A DNA stretch of 64,000 nucleotides from Carallia brachiata (GCA_021464245.1 JADCRB010000001.1:5505456-5569455), one strand, 5' to 3'. Numbered from the stretch's first letter, positions 23,461-34,107 are shown. Numbers and translations are program-made. Notes: generated by a model not told the origin, from the sequence alone.

Positions 23461-24115
23461 TGTAAAGCGTAAATTTCGAGATTAAAACAATTAAATTCGA
23501 AAATACAAAAATAAATTACAAATAAAAATTGTAAAGTAAAAGAAAATTTACGTGGGGTCGATCTCCGTAAATCCTCCGATTAGTGTTCCTTTTTTAACTC
23601 CGTCAAGGGCTGCACGAGCTTGATCTTGACAGAAATAATTTCCGCTTTTTCTTGAACTGGATAGACTGAAACTGTATCTGATTTAGACGTTTTGACTACG
23701 TTTAGGAACCGTAGAGACTTGATCTGAGCCGATCTGGCTTAATTTCACCGAGGGTCGAATGGACTTGTTCTCGGATGAACTGCCTGAATTTTGCTGAGGG
23801 CCGTATGAGGCTTAATCCTAGCCGAATTTGTAATATTTTGATTTTTTTTTTTTACTCTCTGTTTTTTTTTTCTTTTTTCTTCCACTTGCTTTTTTTTTTT
23901 TTTTCCGCCTGCTGCTGGCTGCCTTCTTTTCTTCTTTTTTCTCTGCTTCTTTCGCTGCCCAATCCAATTGGGGGGAGGCCATTTATAGGCCTCCCCCACC
24001 TGCCTGCCTGCCACCAACCAAATGGTTGGTGGCATTAATTAGGTTGGCAGCTGCCAACCTTCAAGGTTGGCGGCTGCCAACCATATAATATTTTTTTTTT
24101 TTCAATTAGTTTACA
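23461..24115 (-). repeat. 3' LTR of the TAT element
   Basis: 655 bp. It differs from the 612-bp 5' LTR by point changes and small indels. It has two copies of the palindrome GGTTGGC(A/G)GCTGCCAACC where the other LTR has one. Confidence 0.93.
23971..23997 (-). promoter_or_regulatory. LTR TATA box inside a perfect palindrome
   Basis: Ten-base arms GGGGGAGGCC / GGCCTCCCCC enclose a 7-base loop that reads TATAAAT on the element's sense strand. The same structure is at 33290-33316 in the other LTR. This is probably the LTR core promoter. Confidence 0.6.
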
Positions 24116-24140
24116 AATGCCCCTACTTCAAGGGTCGGTA
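24116..24140 (-). other. Polypurine-rich tract of the TAT element
   Basis: On the minus strand GAAGTAGGGGCATT lies directly before the 3' LTR. Confidence 0.5.
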
Positions 24141-24509
24141 AGAAAGATTTTTACAGAGATAATTCGAACCGAGTTTTGAAGTCCAGTTTGAAATTTGGAA
24201 AGTCCTGATGAATATTGAATCTTGGAGTCTTCTATCTTTAAACCATGTCTGCTGTTGTTGGATCGCAATAGGAATCCGATACGATCTTGAAAAAAATTAG
24301 CAACCCAGCCAATATAGAAATTGAAGCCTTGGCTCTAGGTGCATTCGAGCTTCCATAGCCCGCAAAGGATTTTTTATATCTCTTAAAGTTCCAGAGCTCT
24401 GGTGAGGATGATCCGGTAGGCAAAGAACTTGAACCTCCCAAAAGAGGAAGGCCCAGCACTTTGGAACTTTAAGACCTGCGCACAGAGAGACTGACTGTAG
24501 TGATGATTC

Positions 24510-24758
24510 CTAAGTCTGCTTCGACGTAAGGAGAGTAGTTGGAACTTCCCCGTACATCGCCGCATCCAAAGGAAGATTAGGATAATTGCAGCGTCTCATC
24601 CCTCTGTAGTAGATGTGAACTAAGGAGAGTAGTTGGAACTCCATGACACCGATGGCGTTAGGGATCCCTCGAGGAAGACTACTCCTTCTTTTCTTAGCTC
24701 GTGCGCCTCCAACTTCTTGATCGAAGAACTTCCTGAGACAAGTGCAGAGACTAGCCAT
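24510..24758 (-). CDS. Unrecognised 82-aa ORF in TAT element cargo region
   Basis: The ATG at 24758 has a good plant context (AGAAAATGGC). It follows a pyrimidine-rich leader with CTCAACTCTTCTTTC, and a TATA run lies about 55-65 bp upstream. The product begins MASLCTCLRKFF, has a basic patch (RAKKRRSS, residues 20-27) and no family I know. A second open frame (24459-24238) downstream is Ser-rich with a hydrophobic segment (ISILAGLLIFFKIV) and could be another exon or chance. The segment AGGAGAGTAGTTGGAACT is repeated at about 24529 and 24622, inside and at the end of the ORF. It lies between the WOX-like ORF and the 3' LTR, on the element's sense strand. It may be a captured host fragment. 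Confidence 0.35.
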   Translation of the reverse strand: MASLCTCLRKFFDQEVGGARAKKRRSSLPRGIPNAIGVMEFQLLSLVHIYYRGMRRCNYPNLPLDAAMYGEVPTTLLTSKQT

Positions 24759-24812
24759 TTTCTTTTGAGAAAGAAGAGTTGAGGGGTGAGTATTATAACT
24801 CGGGAATGCAAG

Positions 24813-24823
24813 ATATATATATA
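24813..24823 (-). promoter_or_regulatory. TATA-like run before the unknown cargo ORF
   Basis: ATATATATATA about 55-65 bp upstream of the ATG at 24758, with the pyrimidine-rich leader between. Confidence 0.4.
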
Positions 24824-24949
24824 CATGCGATAAAGTTTTTTTTTTTTTTTTTTTGAAAAAGTCAAAAAGAAGGTACGCAGAATCGAGCAGGGTCATCCAC
24901 GTCCCTTTCCTGTATAAGAGACAAAAGAGACAGCGGCTGACGCGTGTCA

Positions 24950-25018
24950 CGAAAGTCGTTGCCGTGTGCTGCAGAAGTCGTTACCGTGTGCTGCCAAAGT
25001 CGTTGCACCTTATCTTGT
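24950..25018. repeat. Short tandem repeat, about 24-bp unit
   Basis: AAGTCGTT(G/A)CCGTGTGCTGC recurs twice, with a partial third copy, between the two cargo ORFs. Confidence 0.6.
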
Positions 25019-25026
25019 CGGCCGTC

Positions 25027-25642
25027 CTAGCGGGGCCCAAGGCGCAGCTCCAAGTCAAGCTCGACCTCGTCTGGTGGGCCGATGATGTTGACGTCGCTTT
25101 CCGGCTGGTTGATGCTGCCGGAATATTCTTGAAAGAGAGGCAAAATTTCGCCGGAATGACTCCTTTCTGCTAGAAAAATTCCTCCTAGACTTAAGTATCT
25201 AGGAGGGATGAACCCTTGGCTGACTCCGTAAGACCACCAGGACCAGCATGCATTCTCCCATGGGCTACGACTTTGATGAACATACCGTGGAGAGACCATT
25301 GCAGTGGAAGAACTCGGACCTGCTTCATTTGAGGGCGAAGCTGTACCAGTGGGATTTACTATCGGAACGACAGACTGTTCTTTGGAAGAAGCAGTTCTCA
25401 GTGCTGGTTTCTTTCTGCTTCTCCGATTCTGGAACCAATAAAACACATTTTTTCCTTCGATTGCCCCGAGCGGGCGCAATCGTGAGACAAGTTGGTAAAT
25501 TTGAGATGCACTAGGAATAATACCTCCATTGTTGTGGAAGACTTCCTCCAAAATTTGCAGTTGTGCCATGGTCGGTTGCCACCTTGTGCGAGGTGACCTT
25601 TCTTCCCTTCTGATTGTCTTGAGATTCTGCAACTGGTTCCAT
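25027..25642 (-). CDS. WOX-like homeodomain ORF carried by the TAT element
   Basis: An uninterrupted minus-strand frame (25632-25027, about 200 residues) begins with a homeodomain at residues 15-76. Helix 1 reads TRWQPTMAQLQILEEVF, the loop is extended as in WUSCHEL-related homeobox proteins, and helix 3 reads IEGKNVFYWFQNRRSRKK with the invariant W, F, N and R. NVFYWFQN is a WOX hallmark. The C-terminus ELDLELRLGPR contains an LxLxL (EAR-like) repression motif; the middle is Ser/Pro-rich. The frame has no ATG upstream of the homeodomain. A well-placed ATG at 25642 is one frame off, so a one-base shift near 25590-25600 or a non-ATG start must be assumed. No intron interrupts it. It lies on the sense strand between integrase and 3' LTR. 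WOX proteins are plant transcription factors of stem-cell control; activity of this copy is unknown. Confidence 0.8.
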
Positions 25643-25729
25643 TTTCTTGTGGCAGAGGAGCAAAGGTCTTGGTATGTGGTGAAGATCGGTTGAGACTGAT
25701 GCTGAGTTTCAGACTCAAACCCTCCGTCG

Positions 25730-25737
25730 TTTTTATA
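25730..25737 (-). promoter_or_regulatory. TATA-like box before the WOX-like ORF
   Basis: TATAAAAA on the minus strand, about 90 bp upstream of the ATG at 25642 and outside the LTRs. It suggests that the cargo kept its own core promoter. Confidence 0.45.
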
Positions 25738-25784
25738 TTTTTGGGCCGTTCACAGTTTATACTCATGCGGGCCAGGAGTTGGAT

Positions 25785-25990
25785 TGGATTTTGAACTTGG
25801 GTTCTGGACTGTGTCTGGAATTTGGAATTTTTGGCTTTTGGGTTTTGGATTGGATTTGGGTCGAGTGTTTGGGCTTCTAGACTTGGATTTTTGGACTTGG
25901 GTCGAGTGTTTGGTTTTGGATTTGAATTTTTGGATTTGGGTCGAGTGTTTGGGTTTTGTCTCTGAATTGGGCTCAAGTGTTTGGGTTTGG
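25785..25990. repeat. Imperfect minisatellite upstream of the WOX-like ORF
   Basis: Units such as TTGGGTCGAGTGTTTGG plus GATTTTTGGA recur about four times. Translated frames (PNTRPKSKN repeats) are a by-product. Confidence 0.75.
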
Positions 25991-26019
25991 ACTTTCGCTT
26001 GGTCTTTCAGATCGGAACT

Positions 26020-26135
26020 TCACAATTTTTTTTTTCTATTTTTTTTTATTTTTTTTCTTTTTCTATTTTTTTGATTTTTTTTTCTATTTTTTTTTTTTTT
26101 TATTTTTATTTTTTTTTTCTATTTTTTTTAAACAT
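26020..26135. repeat. T-rich low-complexity tract
   Basis: Runs of T broken by single A or C; poly-Phe forward frames here are not genes. Confidence 0.9.
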
Positions 26136-26288
26136 ATTTACACATAATACTGTTTCAGAAATTTACCATTGATCGGGCCGATTCGGACGCCTTCTTGGTC
26201 TGACAGCATGTAAGCGTTGTGAGTGTAGGCCTCCTGCACTAAGTATGGCCCGTCCATTTGGAAGTAAGCTTGTCACCAGGCCGATGCT

Positions 26289-27954
26289 TCATGTTGATGG
26301 GCCGTCGCACTGCAAGAACAAGGTCTCCAACTTGAAAAGATCGAGGGCGGACCCTGCGGTTGAACGTGTTGGTGAGCCGGCTTGGTAGCACTCAAGTTGC
26401 TGTTGTGCTTCGAGCCTCCTTTCATCTAGGGCTTCTAACTCATCCAGACGTAGGCGAGCATTCTCTTCCTGTGTGAGTCCTTCCAGAACAGCCATGCGCA
26501 GGGATGGAATCTGTGTTTCCAACGGCAGTATTGCTTCGACACCGTAGACAAGTGAGTATGGCGTCGCCTGTGTTGGAGTCCGGTAAGTTGTAAGCCCATA
26601 ATGCCTCCGGAATTCTCATGCCAATCTCTTTTGGATTTAGAGACTACCTTCCGCAACAGGTTGCATAAGGTCTTGTTGAATGCTTCGGCCAAGCCATTTG
26701 CTGGGGCATTGTACATGGATGACTTGTACTGCTTGAACTTGAACTTCTCGCAGAGCTTGTCGATTAAGCTGTTGTAGAACTGCTTGCCATTATCAGTGAT
26801 GATGAATCGAGGGACTCCATAGCGATAGATCAGCTGAGTCCGGATGAAATTGGCAACATGCTCCTTCTTTACCTCTCTAAGTGGAATGGCTTCAGCCCAT
26901 TTTGAGAAGTAGTCGGTTGCTGCGAGGATGTACAGGTGACCCAGGGATGACTTTGGCAAGGGCCCCACTAAGTCGAGACCCCAAGCTTCAAAGGGCCAGG
27001 ATGAGACAGTTGGATGCAGTGGCTCCGGTGGTTGATGTATGTAATTCGCATGAAATTGACAAGCTTGACAGTTTTAGCAAACTCAATTGAATCACGTACC
27101 ATGGTTGGCCAGTAGTATCCCATCCTTCTGAGTTGGAAGTGCAACTTAGGCCCTGATTGATGTCCGCCACAAACACCAGAATGTGCTTCAGTGAGAGCCT
27201 GTTTTGCCTCTTCATTGGCTAGGCAGCGAAGTAGAACTCCATCAAAAGACCTTCGATACAGAGCATCCTTGAGATATATGAACGGGGAGCTCGTCGTTGA
27301 ATTTCTGTCTTTGACGACGATCTTCGGCAGCTTCCCGTGCTGTAGGTAGTCAATGATTGGTTGGCGCCAATCCTCGTCCTCCGCGAGACGATACAGCGTT
27401 GGCTGCTGTAGTTTCTTCATCATCCTTTGTGGCACTATCCATTTCTGACATACGCAACAACTGTAGCCTGGATTTCTGACTTTGCAAGAGAAGTCCAGGT
27501 TAGCCAACGCGTCTGCCTGAGTGTTTTCTCGTCGAGGCACATGCTCCAAGGTGATGCTTTCAAATTCATCCATTAGCTGTCGAGCACGTTGATGGTAAGG
27601 CGCAAGGTCCTCTTTCTTCACGTCATACAATCCTGTAAGTTGGTTGATGACGAGCTGGGAATCTCCATGGACTTCTATAGTTGGAATCTTCATATCGACA
27701 GCCATTTGAAGACCAATGATCAAAGCCTGGTATTCAGCAACATTATTTGAACATAACTCACCGAGAATGATAGCATATGGTAGTATTTGTCGTTGAGGAG
27801 TGACAAACACTATGCCAGCACCAGCACCAGCACCATCACGCCTTGCTGCACCATCAAAGAACATCGTCCATGGTGGTAGTGTCTCAATGTAAAAGACCTC
27901 TTCATCTGGAAGATCATCTGTGAACTCCCAATCTGACGGAAGGGTGATCTGCAA
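26289..27954 (-). pseudogene. Second RNase H and integrase of the TAT element, broken
   Basis: The frame 27954-26968 carries an archaeal-type RNase H at residues 29-150, with MFFDGAARRDG (first Asp), NNVAEYQALI (Glu), VHGDSQLV (Asp) and ADALANL (Asp). After a linker comes the integrase zinc domain (EAHSGVCGGHQSG, GYYWPTM). The Cys pair of the HHCC motif falls at a frameshift near 27070. The catalytic core resumes at 26968-26435 with ATDYFSKWAEA (D), FIITDNGKQF (D) and NGLAEAFNKTL (E). The tail (LEGLTQEENARLRLDEL...ERRLEAQQQ) runs to about 26289 after another shift. The second RNase H is the defining feature of TAT-lineage elements. At least two frame breaks inactivate the integrase. Confidence 0.9.
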
Positions 27955-29246
27955 GGAAGTCTGCTAGAGCTTGTCCTTTGACTGCTTTTTGAGGCACGTA
28001 GACAATGTCGTAGCTTTGTAGGATTACTGCCCACTTGGCAAGTCGTCCTGACAAGATTGGTCTGGATAAGATATATTTGACAGGATCAGCTCTGGCAATG
28101 AGACGTACCGTGTGAGCTTGCATGTAGTGCCTCAGCTTGTCAATGGCAAAGAACAGTGCTAGACATGTCTTTTCAATGGGCGAATAACTCAGCTCCGGAC
28201 CGTTTAGTGTTCTGCTCAAGTAGTACAGGGCAACTTCCTTTCCCTGCTCATTTTCCTGTGCAAGCAAGGCTCCCAAAGATCTTTCCTGCGCTGCAATGTA
28301 GAGAATCAACGACTTTCCTTGAATTGGAGCACCTAGGACCGGTGGATTGGAAAGGTACTTCTTTATGCTCTCAAAGGCTTTGCTGCAAGCTTCGTCCCAC
28401 TCGAAGTTGACATCCTTCTTCATTAATCGATGGAAAGGTTGACATCTCCCAGCTAAATTGGAGATGAAACGGCGAATGTAGGCCAACTTTCCTTGTAGAC
28501 TTCGCAGCTCGTGCAAGTTTTTAGGTTCAGGCATCTTTTGAATTGCCTCAACCTTTGACTGATCAACTTCGATTCCACGATGGCGCACCACGAACCCAAG
28601 AAACTTTCCTGATGTGACACCGAATGCGCACTTGAGAGGGTTCATTTTGAGCTGATGCCTCCGAAGTCTTTCGAACACTGTCTTGAGATCCTCGAAGTGG
28701 TCTTTGCGCTTCTTAGTCTTTACAACTAAGTCATCAACATAACATTCTACAATCTTGTGCAGCATGTCATCAAAAATTTTTTGCATAGCACGTTGATAAG
28801 TGGCGCCAGCATTTTTCAATCCAAACGGCATAACTTTGTAGCAGTATATACCTTTTGGGGTGCGGAATGCTGTCAACTCCTCGTCTTCTGGTGCCATTCT
28901 GATTTGGTTATAGCCTGAAGAACCATCCATGAAGACAATGCTTCGTGACCCGTTGTTGCATCGACTGTGATCTCCGTTATGGGCAATGGAAAGTCATCTT
29001 TCGGGCAGGCCTTGTTAAGATCTCGAAAATCAACACATACCCTCAACTGTCCATTCTTCTTTCTTACGGGACAATGTTGGCAATCCACGTTGGGTAGGTG
29101 ACCTCTCGGATGAAGCCAGCATTGATCAGCTTGTTCACCTCCTCCTCGATTTGTGGAATGAGTTCCGGGCGGAACCGTCGTTGTGGCTGCTTGACAGAAC
29201 GACACCCTTCTTTACTGCTAGACGATGCACCGCAATTTTGGGTCAA
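27914..29246 (-). pseudogene. Reverse transcriptase and first RNase H of the TAT element, broken
   Basis: The RT starts near 29205-29100 with a KKNGQLRVCVDFRDLNKACP stretch and DDFPLP. It shifts frame near 28930, and the longest frame (28930-27914) continues with GYNQIRM, MPFGLKNAGATYQRAM and the catalytic YVDD at 28741-28730. RNase H follows (SLILYIAAQERSLGALLAQE, RTLNGPELSYSPIEK, ALADFLADHP). The first RNase H has the reduced catalytic motifs common in TAT elements, consistent with the extra RNase H downstream. One frameshift in RT separates the first palm motif from the rest. Confidence 0.9.
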
Positions 29247-29943
29247 GTCCAGGCATTTCTTTGTAACTCCATGCGAACACGTCCCTGTATTGACTTAATA
29301 CCTGAACATATTCTTGCTCTTCTTGCAGTAAGTAAAGCACTTACAAATGTAGGTCGAGGATCTTCCGGAGAGCCAAGATTGACCTCCTTGAGTTCATCAA
29401 CAGTTGCTTGGCCACATCTTCAAGTTCCGGGGGAGCCTCCTTCACTTCACCATCTGATGAGTCGGAATCAGCCTCCTCGCTAATTGTGACATGAAATGCA
29501 GAACCTCTGACTTCACCTTCTTTGTTTGACTGGATAAGCCTGTCTGTTTGGTGGTGGTGGTGATGGCACGTGCATCAGCTGCTCGGCTTCGGCTCTTTAG
29601 CGTGATCCGCACAGGTGACTTCTCCTGATAGCCTAAGCCAGGTCGGGACTGTGATGTTTGAGAAGCGGCGCCATGTGTGGACGGCAGCGTACCCATTGTG
29701 CTCGGGTTTGAGAAGTCATAGCCCGCCTTTGCCAAAAGCTTGTATGCATTAGGATCAAATCCTTCATGTGTTCTTCTTTCTGGAAGTGAGCCGCCTTCGA
29801 CTGCCCCCGTGTGGTTTGACGAAGCCTTTTAATGGTTTTGAAGAAAAACCGGCTCAATCTTTGGTATCGGCAGAGTGTAAGTCTCCTTCAGGTTGTGCAG
29901 CTCCTTTGTTTTGGGTTGGCTATGACCTTGCTCCTGTTTAAGA

Positions 29944-30976
29944 TCAATACAATAAGAGAAAGGGGGTTGACCTTCTGAGCGTCGTGACTTGGCACATAGC
30001 GTAGGACTGGAGTGGAGCTTGAAGATGCAACATCCTTCGGACGAAGTTCAGCAGGCTGTGGCAGCTTTTCATTTGTTGGAGCCTGGGTTGGGCATTGGCA
30101 GGTTCTTCGACAGCTTTTCCCTTTTTGTGGATGCCCCCAGTCCAAGTAGCTTTTGATGGAATGATCTCCGGATTGTCTGTGTCGGTGTAGAAGACTGCAT
30201 CCGCCAAATGTGATTCAGCATCATCGAACGGCTTTAAGTCAGCATTGACCTTTTGAACGCCACCATTGTAGTACTTGAAGCACTGATGCAGGCTTGAGAG
30301 CACAACTCCATTTCCATGAATCCACGGTCGTCCTAGCAACATCTTATATGTGGTACGTGCATCAATCACGTGAAATAGAGTGCTAGAAGTGAGATTACCG
30401 ATAGTTAGCTCCAAGCGAATCATCCCAATTGCTTTCTGTCCTCCTTGATTAAAGCCATGAATCATCAAGCGGCTGTCTGATAATTCATCAATGCCGATGC
30501 CGAGCTCCTTTATGGTGGATTTTGGGATAATATTGACTGCTGAGCCATCGTCGATCAGAATACGTCGGACCTTCTGTTCTCTCACATAGCCTGATACATA
30601 CAGCGGCCGATTGTGGGGTTTGGACCCCAGCAGGAGATCCTCATCTGAAAATGAGATAGCAGAGTAACATCCGACGTGATTTTGGTCCGCCTGATGCTCG
30701 CTGGAATTACTTGATGGCAGAGGTTCAGCTGAGGTCTGGAGAGTATTGCGACTTGATTTTGCCACACTTCTGTTGATTGCAAAGCGTAAACAGCTGAGGG
30801 TTAGCGAGAAGGGTTTGGAGAGCTTCATATACCTTCTCCGTTGTCGACTTTTTGTTGTCGAGCGGCTCCTCCTTACGGTGTGTCACCTCTTCTGATGGTT
30901 TTGAAGTGATGGTGGTCTGGTTTGCGAGTTTGCCTTCCTGGTCCAGAATGATTTTATTCTGGCTTTTGAGCTTCAT
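29944..30976 (-). pseudogene. Protease region of the TAT element
   Basis: The frame 30828-29944 has the TAT lead-in AISFSDEDLLLGSKPHNRPL. The active site RRILIDDGSAVN follows (Asp codons at about 30552-30547; the second Asp stands where many relatives have Asn or Thr), and then MLLGRPWIH. Upstream, 30976-30725 is a Lys-rich spacer reached by a frame change from gag. Between it and RT (29900-29250) the frame is broken. A functional polyprotein is unlikely. Confidence 0.8.
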
Positions 30977-31019
30977 GATTAGCTCCTTCAGGACGAAACA
31001 CTTCTCGGTTGGATGACTT

Positions 31020-32588
31020 ACTATCCGGTGATATTTGCAGAATCTGGATCGCTGACTCGATCCTTTTCATTCGGCCGCTTGCACTCTGGGAGTTCGATCA
31101 GCTTCGCCTCCAAGAGTTGTTCAAGAATGTCGGGGACGTCTGAGTCGGGGAATGGATACTGCTTCTGCTCCAACTCTCGCAATGTCACCTTCCGCCTTTC
31201 CTGTTGTTTTGGCTGAGTTATTTGGGTCGGAGGATTTACCTTAGCTTTGGCGCCCACTTTTACTGGTGCGGCTTCAACAGTCATCACTTCTTTCCTTTTC
31301 CGGAGCTGTTGGGTTTCTTAATCTCCCTTCTGCCCCCTTGCTGGTCCAACTGGATGGGAACCGTGCCTCCGGAAGTCTGGATGCTTATCTCCATATCATG
31401 TGCGCGGGTCGCCAGTTCTTCGAAAGTTCGGGGTTTGACACCCTGCAGGATGTATAACAGCTCCCAATGCATTCCCTGGATGCACATCTCCACGGCAGAA
31501 GTCTCCGTCAGGCGATCTTTGCAGTCCAAGCTGAGGGCACGCCATCTGTTGATGTATTCGACAACGGGCTCTCCTTTCCTTTGTTTGGTGCTGGTAAGCT
31601 CCATCATACTTACCGTCCTTCGAGTGCTGAAAAATCTGTTGAGGAACTCTCGTTGTAGCTGTTCCCAACTGTCGATCGATTCTGGTTCAAGATTTATGAA
31701 CCAGGTGAAAGCGGTCTCCCTGAGTGAACGAACAAACTGCTTCACCAAGAGATCTCCGTAAGTCCCTGCGTTGTTGCAGGTTTCAACGAAGTGGGCGATG
31801 TGCTGTTTGGGATCGCCTCGTCCGTCGAATTGTTGAAATTTGGGCGGCTGGTAGCCCAAGGGCATGTTGAGACTTTCGATCCGTCTGGTGTACGGTTTGA
31901 CGTACATCTGTGATCCTTGGAAGGATGTAGCTTGTTGCAGTCGGATCGTATTGGCTATCATTTCCTGCAATTGTTGAACAGATAGCGAAGCTACAGAATT
32001 TGAGGGTGGCAGCTGTGTAGAACTACCTGGTCGCTTTTCTGCAGGGAAGACGTCGGCTGGTGTGGCTTCTGGAGTGAAACCGGGTGGATATGGTTGCTCC
32101 TCGCGGATTTCGGGATCAACTTGGATCGGGGCTTTTCCTTTGAGAGCTGCGATCTGTTGATCTTTTTCCTCCACGACTCTGATCAGCTGAAAATTTTGTT
32201 CTCCAATTCTGAAATCTTTCCTCTGTGCTGGTTGTGTTGGTCATCATGACGGCAACAGATGAGGCTCCGGGAAAGACTGGGGGAGAAAACTCTTCTGATT
32301 CTTCTGTGTGGATATGAGTTGGATTGTTGAGGGTTTCGTCGCGTTGCCCCCGACTTCGATCGGGGTGGGTGATCGACTCCTCCATGCGGCAAGAGAGTCA
32401 GGGGAGAGATCCTGTTGTGCAAGCTGTGGACTCTCCATTTCGACATTTTGTCGGGTTTGGACGGCAAGAAATTGTGTCCGTCCCCGGGTTTCTGGACCTG
32501 CGTACCCAGGTAGGGTAGTTGATGCAGGCAATGGAGCCGTTGCCTTCTTTTTTGTGGCAGCAGTTGTACTCCTTTTCGGTGCCATTTG
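31020..32588 (-). pseudogene. gag of the TAT element
   Basis: Begins at an ATG near 32585 (MAPKRSTTAATKKK), with frame changes near 32390 and 32180. The central frame (32174-31284) is the capsid/gag domain: PKFQQFDGRGDPKQHIAHFVE, FVRSLRETAFTWFINL, REFLNRFFSTRR, EPVVEYINRWRALSLDC. A further frame (31287-31021) has ELEQKQYPFPDSDVPDIL. The zinc-finger-like tail (KYHRIVSHPTEKCFVL) falls in another frame at about 31030-30990. This is a typical Ty3/gypsy gag; frameshifts make it a pseudogene. Confidence 0.88.
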
Positions 32589-32604
32589 ATGTGCTGAACA
32601 CCTG

Positions 32605-32735
32605 TAAAATTTTTTTTTTTTTTACTTTTTTTTTTACTTTTTTTTACTTTTTACTTTTTTTTTTTTACTTTTACTTTTTTTTTACTTTTACTTTTACTTT
32701 TTTTTACTTTTTTTTTCTCTCGGCTCCCCTTTTAC
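32605..32735. repeat. T-rich (TnAC)n low-complexity tract
   Basis: Runs of T broken regularly by AC just inside the 5' LTR of the TAT element. Confidence 0.9.
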
Positions 32736-32776
32736 CTCTTTTTTTTTTAGGAACAAGAGATGGGAGGTGAAGTTGT

Positions 32777-32792
32777 CCCACCGAGCGTGCCA
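32777..32792 (-). other. Primer-binding site of the TAT element
   Basis: TGGCACGCTCGGTGGG on the minus strand, 6 nt inside the 5' LTR. It begins TGG as expected for a tRNA 3' end; the tRNA is not named here. Confidence 0.65.
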
Positions 32793-32798
32793 AAAATT

Positions 32799-33410
32799 TG
32801 TAAAGCGTAAATTTCGAGCCTAAAACAATTAAACTCGAAAATACAAAAATAAATTACAAATAAAAATTGTAAAGTAAAAGAAAATTTACGTGGGGTCGAT
32901 CTCCGTAGATCCTCCGATTAGTGTTCCTTTTTTGACTCCGTCAAGGGCTGCACGAGCTTGATCTTGACAGAAATAATTTCCACCGCTTTTTCTTGAACTG
33001 GATAGACTGAAACTGTATCTGATTTGGGTTTTGACTACGTTTAGGAACCGTAGAGACTTGATCTGAGCCGATCTGACTTAATTTCACCGAGGGTCGAATG
33101 GACTTGTTCTCGGATGAGCTGCCTGAATTTTGCTGAGGGCCGTATGAGACTTAATCCCAGCCGGATTTGTAATATTTTGATTTTTTTTTTTACTCTCTCT
33201 TTTTTTTTTTTTTTTTTTCTTTTTTTTTTTTTTCCGCTGCTCTGCTGCTTCTTTTTCTTTTTTCTCTGCTTCTTTCGCTGCCATCAATTGGGGGAGGCCA
33301 TTTATAGGCCTCCCCCACCTGCCTGCCTGCCACCAACCAAATGGTTGGTGGCATTAATTAGGTTGGCGGCTGCCAACCATATAATATTTTTTTTTTTCAA
33401 TTAGTTTACA
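32799..33410 (-). repeat. 5' LTR of the TAT element
   Basis: 612 bp, TG...CA, followed by ATGAG. It has the same palindromic TATA structure at 33290-33316. Confidence 0.93.
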
Positions 33411-33415
33411 ATGAG

Positions 33416-34107
33416 GCTCAATGTGTCTATTTTTTTTTTCAGTAAATTAATTTAAATTGAAACTCAAATTTAAAATTTTTAACCTACCGTTTTAATACTG
33501 TTGCCTCTATGCTTTATGCATACATATAAGAAAACTATTTTGCATCAATTAATTAAAGAAAAATGATACAGGGCGCAGAATTTTACTAAATCCTAACTCA
33601 GTTGTCAAATGCATTTAAAAAAGAATATTTTTTAAAAAATATTTTTTTTAAACAAAACAAATTTGCAAAAATAATTAATTAAAATTTAAAATAATATTAA
33701 TTATGTTTAGAGTTTAAATTTTAAGAAAATTAAAAAAAAAAACAAAGACGCGTCTGCATTAATTAAATCTAACATAACGACAAGAAATTGGGGGGTTGAC
33801 AACGACTTTGTTGGAAGTGCTGCCCCGTCATTACATGACAAAGATTACCACTGGATCCCAATTATTTTTCCAGTGACATCATTTCAAACGTTTCCCATGC
33901 ATCTTTTCAAAATCCAGGCAGCACTAGCCGGTTTTGCTTACTCTTCCACCAACTTTTGACTATATAACGCCTATATATATGCTGCTTACTGCCTACCCAA
34001 GAACGCACACACAAAAGAGAGCTTTTGATTATAGCTACTTAATTACAAACATTGAAGACATCAATTAGTGTAGCAAAAGCCCCTACGCCCTTTCTCAGTT
34101 TATTACA
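33416..34107 (+). promoter_or_regulatory. Upstream region of peroxidase copy A
   Basis: Matches 41140-41826. It has a TATATAA box at 33961-33967, about 140 bp before the ATG, with CCGGTTTTGCTTACTCTTCC just upstream shared by both copies. The part next to the retrotransposon is AT-rich without other signals. Confidence 0.6.

Larger units (their letters stand above)
23461..33410 (-). mobile_element. TAT-type Ty3/gypsy retrotransposon carrying a WOX-like homeobox ORF
   Basis: A 9950-bp element on the minus strand. The LTRs are 32799-33410 (5') and 23461-24115 (3'), both TG...CA, about 97% identical over the first ~380 bp by hand. Perfect 5-bp duplications ATGAG occur at 23456-23460 and 33411-33415. 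The order on the minus strand is primer site, gag, protease, RT, RNase H, second (archaeal-type) RNase H, integrase, WOX-like ORF, second unknown module, purine tract, 3' LTR. The second RNase H between the RT/RNase H and the integrase marks the TAT lineage. The paralogous site in the duplicated peroxidase-B copy (near 41130) is empty. Frameshifts in RT and integrase make it non-autonomous now. Confidence 0.95.

Noticed and set aside
25784..26172. Phe/Trp-rich forward ORFs
   Set aside because: Translations of a minisatellite and T tracts, antisense to the cargo promoter region.
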